Assembly: GCA_030620995.1 (NCBI GenBank)
Contig: JAUXIK010000024.1
Coordinates: forward strand, 1 to 37,918
Direction of reading: 5' to 3'
Length of the DNA stretch: 37,918 nt
Source: Candidatus Aegiribacteria sp.
Lineage (GTDB): Bacteria > Fermentibacterota > Fermentibacteria > Fermentibacterales > JCC-6
Notes under the pieces: generated by a model
Told to the model about the DNA's origin: nothing
What the model saw: only the letters and a program-made list of their open reading frames with translations
Databases searched by the model: none
Part shown: one piece after another, positions 32,490 through 37,918 of the stretch
How the letters are laid out: each line of letters begins with the position of its first letter
How positions within the stretch are numbered: position 1 is the first letter of the stretch
Translations under genes and position numbers: made by a program

Positions 32490-33391
32490 CCTGTGATCTC
32501 CGTCATTCTGGCAACGGCAGCATATGCTTTTTCTCTGATTGCCGGATCAAGAAGGACTACAGGCTCAAGATTTCTGAGAGAATCAAGTATTTTCGGGAGT
32601 GTAGTAACCTTCATATTCGGACAGTATATTTTGCCTGCTGCAATGAATTTCCTGTCAGGGTAGAGGGTCTTAAGCTTGTAAACCATCCCCTCTTCCGTTC
32701 CTATAATGAACCTGGTCGCCCGGGAACTGCCGATATGACGAATCATTCCGCCTGTTCCAAGTATGGCATCTGCAAGCTCCCAGATTTCAGGTGATGTTTC
32801 CGGGTGGACCAGCAGTTCGGCATCGGGCCACTCTTCAATATGCTTTTTAATATCCTGAATATCCGCGAGCGCATGGGTTCTGCAGGCACCGTTCCAGACA
32901 TGAATCTCTTTGTCCGATCTGCGGGATATGAACATTCCAAGATTCCTGTCGGGAGCAAATATCACACTGTCAGACGGCACGCTTTCAACTACTTCAAACG
33001 CATTTGCCGATGTGCAGCAGGCATAACTTTCAGCCTTCACCTCAGCAGGAGAGTTGACATAAAGTACCGTAAGGGAGTTCGGAAACGCTGCCTGAATTGA
33101 TCGAAGCGAAGGAACATCTATACAGTCAGCGAGGGGGCATCCAGCTTTCGGTTCAGGAAGCAGTACAGTCTTGTCAGGCGCAAGGATATGAGCGGTTTCA
33201 GCCATGAATCTGACTCCGCAGAAAACAATGACTGAAGCATCGGCGGATGCCGCTATCCTGCTCAGCTGCAGGGAATCATCTACATGATCCGCTATATCCT
33301 GTATCTCAGGAGGCTGATAACTGTGAGCAAGGATTACCGCATTTCTTTCGGTTTTCAGTTTGTAGATTTCGCGGATGACAGATTCTTCCAT
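32486..33391 (-). CDS. nadA: Quinolinate synthase
   Basis: This 301-residue enzyme forms quinolinate from iminoaspartate and dihydroxyacetone phosphate for NAD synthesis and carries a 4Fe-4S cluster. Probable cluster ligands are Cys85 (KAGCPLAD), Cys170 (NGAC) and Cys257 (KIYCPNM). AHSYQPPEIQDIADHVDDS, FCGVRFMAETA and CCTSANA are diagnostic. I start at ATG 33389-33391, which overlaps the mnmA stop (TAATG); the frame runs upstream 26 more codons inside mnmA without homology. NadB and NadC are not in this window. Confidence 0.95.
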   Translation of the reverse strand: MEESVIREIYKLKTERNAVILAHSYQPPEIQDIADHVDDSLQLSRIAASADASVIVFCGVRFMAETAHILAPDKTVLLPEPKAGCPLADCIDVPSLRSIQAAFPNSLTVLYVNSPAEVKAESYACCTSANAFEVVESVPSDSVIFAPDRNLGMFISRRSDKEIHVWNGACRTHALADIQDIKKHIEEWPDAELLVHPETSPEIWELADAILGTGGMIRHIGSSRATRFIIGTEEGMVYKLKTLYPDRKFIAAGKIYCPNMKVTTLPKILDSLRNLEPVVLLDPAIREKAYAAVARMTEITG

Positions 33392-34401
33392 TAAAGCTTC
33401 CGTTCCAGTCGTTCCGCAGCAGTGATAATTCCTCCACCAATAACAGCAGTATTGAGATATACAGCACACACCTGCCCCGGCGCAACAGCTTCCACAGGTT
33501 CTTTGAATCTCACATGGATAGAATCATTCAGAATTTCGAGTTCAGCAGCCGCAGTTCTTCTGCGGTGCCTGGTCTGAACTTTCGCTTCAATACAGGACTC
33601 GGAAGGTTTTCTGAACCAGTTCATACTTCCAACGGTACAGCCTGATGAAAGAAGATCCTCTCGATCACCAACTGTGACAGTTCCGGAGACAGGATCAGTC
33701 GACACCACATACATCCTTCTACCAAAAGCACCGAAGCCTTTTCTCTGCCCGACAGTATAGCTCTCTACGCTCTGATGAGTGCCGATAACCTCTCCGGAAG
33801 TATTCAGAATCTCACCCGGTTTTCCTCTGTCAGCCAGCAGCTCAAAGCATAGATCCATGCTTTCATCTTTTCTGAAGGACAGTTTTCCGGCAGCAGCTTC
33901 TGATCGAACCTGTTCTTTTGTCATATTACCAAGCGGAAAAACACATCTGGAGATTATCCTGCTGTCCACCATCGAAAGGAAATAACTCTGATCCTTTGAA
34001 TTGTCCGATCCCCGCCTGACAAGATCCCCCTGCTTTCGCGAATAGTGACCTGTTACAAGAACTTCAGAAGGTTCCAATATTTCGTACAGCATTCCCAGCT
34101 TGATTCTGGCATTACATCTTGCGCAGGGATTGGGCGTAAACCCTTTTGAAAGCATGTCCTGCGACCAGTCAATCACATCGGTCTTGAATTGCTCCGATGC
34201 GTCCAGCCTGACCAGCTGTACACCAAGGAAATCAGCTACTTCTTCTACGGAAACAGGAATACCTCTGCCGTCAGTATCAACATATCCTGCCCTGACATTT
34301 CTGTACCGCCCGATTGCAAGGCTCAAAGCAAAGGAGGAATCAACTCCGCCGGACAGCGCGACCAGAGCATCGGAACTGTGGTTCACCGGAAAATCATGCA
34401 C
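33391..34401 (-). CDS. mnmA: tRNA-uridine 2-sulfurtransferase
   Basis: This 336-residue enzyme thiolates U34 of tRNAs for Lys, Glu and Gln. The ATP motif is LSGGVDSS (residues 16-23); the catalytic pair is Cys93 (NPCARCN) and Cys185 (SMDLCFEL). VTGHYSR, KDQSYFLS and SYTVGQRKGFGAFG are also present. The usual GICFI around the second Cys reads DLCFE here. I start at GTG 34399-34401, which overlaps the apgM end by 8 bases; an upstream start would run deep into apgM. Confidence 0.92.
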   Translation of the reverse strand: MHDFPVNHSSDALVALSGGVDSSFALSLAIGRYRNVRAGYVDTDGRGIPVSVEEVADFLGVQLVRLDASEQFKTDVIDWSQDMLSKGFTPNPCARCNARIKLGMLYEILEPSEVLVTGHYSRKQGDLVRRGSDNSKDQSYFLSMVDSRIISRCVFPLGNMTKEQVRSEAAAGKLSFRKDESMDLCFELLADRGKPGEILNTSGEVIGTHQSVESYTVGQRKGFGAFGRRMYVVSTDPVSGTVTVGDREDLLSSGCTVGSMNWFRKPSESCIEAKVQTRHRRRTAAAELEILNDSIHVRFKEPVEAVAPGQVCAVYLNTAVIGGGIITAAERLERKL

Positions 34402-35593
34402 CGAATTTTGCCAGTTTCCCGGCTGAAGCCAGAAGGAGCGGCATGAGATCCATTGCTCTGAACGATCCCAAAGCGCCTGAGAGAGCTTCTCTTTCTGAAA
34501 AAGCCTTACTGTACCCGATTCTCTGAGGACCACCGTTGATAAGCACCGGAACAGGGTGCCAGCTGTGCAGTTTCATGGAACATGGTGTGCTGTGATCACC
34601 AGTAATACATACAACATCAAAACCCAGCTTCAGGAAAGAGGGTAAGTGTCTGTCGAACTCTTCGATAGCCTTGATTTTCGCAGGCACGTTTCCGTCTTCT
34701 CCGGCACTGTCCGCCGGTTTGTGATGAAGGAAGACGAAATCATGTCCGCTTTCAAGCGCGCTCTTAACAGCTCTTGCCTGACCATCCAGATCCTCGGGTT
34801 CACATATTTGAACATCCATACCTACGAATCTCGCTACACCCTTGTACATCGGATAAAGCGCCGCGACTGCTGGAGAAAGTCTGAAGCGGTCTCTCATGGA
34901 TGGGAATTCCTTATAAATGGAGAAACCCCGCAGAATGATAAAATTGGCAGGATGTCTTCTGTGCAGGATTCTCCCGGCTTCCATGATGAATTCTCTTACA
35001 ACTCGTGCAGACTTTCCTGGACCAGTAACATTGACAGGTTTTTTCCCTGTGAGCCCGGGATCAGTATCCTCAATATTATCATCAAGACCTTCTCCCCGGA
35101 ACACCACACACGCCCTGTGCTGTTTAACGGGAAAAACAAACGTCTCGACATCGTTGATCTCAATATCTGATATTAGACTGATAAGTTCAGTACATTTTTC
35201 AGTGGATATTCTCCCTGCTCTTCTGTCGGTTATTACGCCATCATCGTCTACCGTACAAAAATTGATCCTGGCCACAAGATCCCCATATTCCAGGTCAAAT
35301 TCCATTCCGAGCGCTGCAAGGACTCCCCGTCCCACATTGAAAGTAACAGGATCGTACCCGAAGAGAGCAAGATGTGCCGGACCGCTTCCGGGTGTGATTC
35401 CGGGGGACACCGGAATATGCAGGCCAAGTGCGCTCTCAGACGCAAGTCTGTCAAGCTGGGGAGTTTCCGCTGCTTCAAGAGGCGTCCTGCCGCCAAGCTC
35501 AGCGTTTGAAACATCTCCGACACCGTCAATGATCGCAAGCAGTATCCTCGAATCCGTTTTCCGAGCCAGTTCTTCTGTCAATCCTTTATACAT
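34394..35593 (-). CDS. apgM: 2,3-bisphosphoglycerate-independent phosphoglycerate mutase, archaeal type
   Basis: This 399-residue member of the alkaline-phosphatase superfamily interconverts 3- and 2-phosphoglycerate. The metal-site start is LLAIIDGVGD, the phospho-Ser is in ITPGSGPAHLALFGYDP (Ser70), and later VVCITGDHSTPCSMKLHSW gives metal-binding Asp and His. This family is mainly archaeal but occurs in several bacterial lineages. I start at ATG 35591-35593, with GAGGAG four bases upstream; a TTG 12 bases earlier lies on that site. It is 15 bases after purM. Confidence 0.93.
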   Translation of the reverse strand: MYKGLTEELARKTDSRILLAIIDGVGDVSNAELGGRTPLEAAETPQLDRLASESALGLHIPVSPGITPGSGPAHLALFGYDPVTFNVGRGVLAALGMEFDLEYGDLVARINFCTVDDDGVITDRRAGRISTEKCTELISLISDIEINDVETFVFPVKQHRACVVFRGEGLDDNIEDTDPGLTGKKPVNVTGPGKSARVVREFIMEAGRILHRRHPANFIILRGFSIYKEFPSMRDRFRLSPAVAALYPMYKGVARFVGMDVQICEPEDLDGQARAVKSALESGHDFVFLHHKPADSAGEDGNVPAKIKAIEEFDRHLPSFLKLGFDVVCITGDHSTPCSMKLHSWHPVPVLINGGPQRIGYSKAFSEREALSGALGSFRAMDLMPLLLASAGKLAKFGA

Positions 35594-35608
35594 TACGCTC
35601 CTCAACTC

Positions 35609-36640
35609 TCAGGATTTGAACGAAATTCCTTCTTGAGAAGTTATCTCTCCGGCCAGAAATGGTAACTCTCCTGATTCCTGAAGGATATCCAGAGTTCTGT
35701 CTGAATCGCTCTTTTTGACAACAATCAACATTCCCGCACCCATATTGAAGGCTTTGCGCATTTCAACCTTATCTATATTCCCGCACTCGCGGATGAGTTT
35801 GAAAATCCCTGGAATCTCCCACGTATCATCTATTATCGCGCCGCTTCCTTCAGGCAGGATTCTCGAAAGATTTCCGGGTATTCCTCCACCGGTAATATGA
35901 GCGATTCCCTGTATCAGGCGCTCCTTCAGCAGGGGCTTCATCACATTCAAATAACTTTTATGAACCGCAAGAAGAGCTTCTCCGATCGTAATCCCTTCCA
36001 GCAGTGCAGGTCTGTCATCAGTAGACATTTTCGAAATCTCGAACAGAACCTTCCTGGCAAGAGAATAACCGTTCGTATGCAGCCCGTTTGATGGAAGACC
36101 AATGATGGTCATACCGGGGCGGATGGCCGAACCATCAATAATCATTCTTTTGTCCACAAGCCCGATAATTGTCCCTGCAACATCATAATCGCCTTCACTG
36201 TAGAATCCGGGCATTTCAGCGGTTTCGCCGCCCAGAAGCGCGCATCCGTTCTCCCTGCACGCAATGGCAAGCCCGGAAACGATGGAAGCAATCACGGACG
36301 CTTCCAGTTTTCCGCACGCGATGTAGTCCATGAAAAAGAGAGGCCTGGCTCCCTGAACCAGAATATCATTGACACAGTGATTAACCAGATCCTGACCTAC
36401 GGTGTCATATTTTGAGGTCATGGAGGCAACTTTCAGTTTTGTGCCTACACCATCGGTACTTGCGACCAGTACAGGATTCTCCGTATCGGGGAAATCAGCC
36501 TGAAAAAGTCCCCCGAAGTGGCCCAGATCGGAAAGCACTTCTTTTGTGAATGTATTTCTTACACTCTCCTTCATCAGGGCAACAGCTTTCTCGCCCTCCT
36601 TAATATCAACACCACTGTCGCGGTAATTGATCTGTGTCAT
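35609..36640 (-). CDS. purM: Phosphoribosylformylglycinamidine cyclo-ligase
   Basis: This 343-residue enzyme makes aminoimidazole ribonucleotide in purine synthesis. ASTDGVGTKLKVA, the NHCVNDILVQGARPLFFMDY motif, LLGGETAEMPGFYSEGDYD and ITGGGIPGNLSRILP are diagnostic, and the length is normal. I start at ATG 36638-36640, because it overlaps the stop of the upstream kinase (ATGA); another ATG three codons earlier is possible. No other pur gene is in the window. Confidence 0.95.
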   Translation of the reverse strand: MTQINYRDSGVDIKEGEKAVALMKESVRNTFTKEVLSDLGHFGGLFQADFPDTENPVLVASTDGVGTKLKVASMTSKYDTVGQDLVNHCVNDILVQGARPLFFMDYIACGKLEASVIASIVSGLAIACRENGCALLGGETAEMPGFYSEGDYDVAGTIIGLVDKRMIIDGSAIRPGMTIIGLPSNGLHTNGYSLARKVLFEISKMSTDDRPALLEGITIGEALLAVHKSYLNVMKPLLKERLIQGIAHITGGGIPGNLSRILPEGSGAIIDDTWEIPGIFKLIRECGNIDKVEMRKAFNMGAGMLIVVKKSDSDRTLDILQESGELPFLAGEITSQEGISFKS

Positions 36641-37554
36641 ATTTTCCATGCTCCAAGCTGGTTTGTAGATAAGTAATAGTCCATTCTCGAATCAATCTTA
36701 TCACGAGTAATTTCCCTGAGTTGTTCAACGCCGAAACCGCTGACCGCGTAACTTGCATTGACTGATCCGTATGCCAGCCCCTTTTTCATACTGTCAAAAT
36801 TAAGATCACTGTCACTCCCCGCGAGGTATCCAAGCATTCCCGAAGCGAATGTATCACCCGCGCCGGTAGGATCAATTACCTTATCAAGAGTGTAAGCCGG
36901 CAGAATGAAAGGTTTGTCTCCACCGAAAATCATCGCTCCGGCGGCACCCATTTTTATAACGACATACCTCGGACCGGACTTCAGAATGAATTCCGCGGCA
37001 TCGAAAAGATTTCTTTTCCCGGAGATCTGTTTTGCTTCCGAAGCATTTACAAAAACAATATTTACTTTTCTGAAGACTTTCAGGACATTGTCTCTCTGCT
37101 GATCAATCCAGAGATTCATGGTGTCCACAGCGATCCAACTGGGATTGTGAACCTGATCGAGAACATCAAGCTGAAGCACCGGGTCTATATTCGCAAGGAA
37201 GATATATGGAGTATTCACATAATTCTCCGGAAGTTTCGGCTCAAAGCTGGCGAATACTCCGAGTTCTGTCCTGATTGTTCTCGCATCACCAAAATCAGGA
37301 CCATATACACCCTCCCACCGGAAAGTGGGACCCTGTCCGGTGACGAGACCCCTGACATCAATCCTCCGTTCTGCAAGAAATCTTTTTTCTGACATAGGAA
37401 AATCAGGTCCAACAACTCCCACAATCCTGATAACATCAAAACAGGACGCTCCAAGTGAAAAATAGACCGCGGAACCGCCAAGTGTTTCCTCCACCTTGCC
37501 TGCGGGTGTTGTAACTGTATCCAGAGCAACAGAACCAACTACAAGAAGTGCCAT
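36637..37554 (-). CDS. PfkB-family carbohydrate/nucleoside kinase
   Basis: This 305-residue ribokinase-type enzyme has the N-terminal GGSAVYFSLGAS and the catalytic DPTGAGDTFASGMLGYLAG, which supplies the anion hole and the catalytic Asp. VGVVGPDFP is also typical. The substrate cannot be named: it lies between argS and purM, and the PfkB group covers sugars, nucleosides and aminoimidazole. The ATG overlap at purM suggests coupling with purine synthesis, which would make a nucleoside kinase reasonable. It follows argS by 34 bases. Confidence 0.85.
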   Translation of the reverse strand: MALLVVGSVALDTVTTPAGKVEETLGGSAVYFSLGASCFDVIRIVGVVGPDFPMSEKRFLAERRIDVRGLVTGQGPTFRWEGVYGPDFGDARTIRTELGVFASFEPKLPENYVNTPYIFLANIDPVLQLDVLDQVHNPSWIAVDTMNLWIDQQRDNVLKVFRKVNIVFVNASEAKQISGKRNLFDAAEFILKSGPRYVVIKMGAAGAMIFGGDKPFILPAYTLDKVIDPTGAGDTFASGMLGYLAGSDSDLNFDSMKKGLAYGSVNASYAVSGFGVEQLREITRDKIDSRMDYYLSTNQLGAWKI

Positions 37555-37588
37555 GATATAAACCTATCCTGTCCGTAGAATTGAGTTT

Positions 37589-37918
37589 TTACATTCTTTC
37601 CGGGGCGTCTATCCCAAGTATCTCAAGCAGACCGCTTATACTGCGCCTGCATGCTTCGCAAAGCGTTAACCTTGCTGAAGAAGCATCAGGATTTCCTGAA
37701 TCCACTATCCTGACATGCTGATAAAACCTGTGAAAACCTGTAGCCAGATCGGCAAGGATCTCCGTAAGCCTGTGCGGTTCGCAGGCTTCTGCAGCCGCAG
37801 CTGTTCTGGAAGGAACAAGTTCCAGCAACCGCATAAGCTCCCTTTCATACTCACCGTCTAGAAGATCTGCGGATAAAGCAGTATTCTCCTCCGGCAGGCT
37901 GATTCCAGCGTCCTTTGC
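37589..37918 (-). CDS. argS: Arginyl-tRNA synthetase, C-terminal part (cut by window edge)
   Basis: The last 109 codons of argS are seen; the frame runs open to the window edge, so the start is outside. The sequence is the anticodon-binding domain: LATGFHRFYQHVRIVD, SARLTLCEACRRSISG, then LLEILGIDAPERM at the very end, the usual ArgRS ending. It appears to be the first visible gene of the operon that runs to manC. Confidence 0.93.
   Translation of the reverse strand, partial: AKDAGISLPEENTALSADLLDGEYERELMRLLELVPSRTAAAAEACEPHRLTEILADLATGFHRFYQHVRIVDSGNPDASSARLTLCEACRRSISGLLEILGIDAPERM

Noticed and set aside
34917..35636. Long plus-strand frame opposite apgM
   Set aside because: It is a shadow of a well-supported enzyme gene on the other strand, with low-complexity Ser/Pro-rich sequence.
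1..37918. CRISPR array, tRNA or rRNA genes
   Set aside because: No regularly spaced repeats and no tRNA- or rRNA-like sequence were seen by eye; a covariance-model scan was not possible.

Overview
The window looks like chromosome from an uncultivated Gram-negative (two-membrane) bacterium. A full Kdo pathway, LPS-export genes, an LpxL-type acyltransferase, a putative outer-membrane barrel and several lipoproteins show that it has an outer membrane. Gene style (many TTG/GTG starts, secreted TPR proteins, short AlaRS, archaeal-type phosphoglycerate mutase) suggests a candidate phylum near the FCB group. That placement is inference; no rRNA or marker tree is available here.

Layout. 1-2.7 kb: a duplicated GIY-YIG-like protein, a secreted DUF1028-TPR protein and a PIN/AbrB toxin-antitoxin pair with a readable promoter and operator, all on the minus strand. 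2.7-8.8 kb: a minus-strand operon running spt, GNAT acyltransferase, alaS (short form), secreted caspase-like protein, M42 peptidase. Divergent from it (8.9-9.9 kb) is an SDR reductase. The serine palmitoyltransferase, acyltransferase and reductase together resemble the bacterial ceramide pathway (Spt, bCerS, CerR) and are the most interesting content of the window.

9.9-14.3 kb is an accessory patch. Two 199-bp direct repeats, differing at three positions and carrying the tail of an IS91-like transposase, bracket an MBOAT/SGNH envelope-acylation pair. The second repeat abuts decayed remnants of a nucleotidyltransferase and of a zinc-type alcohol dehydrogenase. Two small unrecognised secreted or membrane genes follow.

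14.3-23.5 kb is one tightly packed minus-strand envelope operon: outer-membrane barrel, kdsB, kdsA, kdsC, kdsD, lpxL-like, lptC, lptA, lptB, rpoN, adenosine-specific-kinase family. It makes CMP-Kdo and provides the inner-membrane and periplasmic parts of LPS export. 23.5-29.9 kb holds a beta-CASP RNase, a lipoprotein, an acyl-CoA carboxyltransferase with its biotin carrier, a TPR lipoprotein and an L,D-transpeptidase. 29.9-37.9 kb is a second tightly packed minus-strand operon: argS (partial), pfkB-type kinase, purM, apgM, mnmA, nadA, a C26 amidotransferase, manA, manC. It mixes translation, purine, NAD, glycolysis and GDP-mannose functions.
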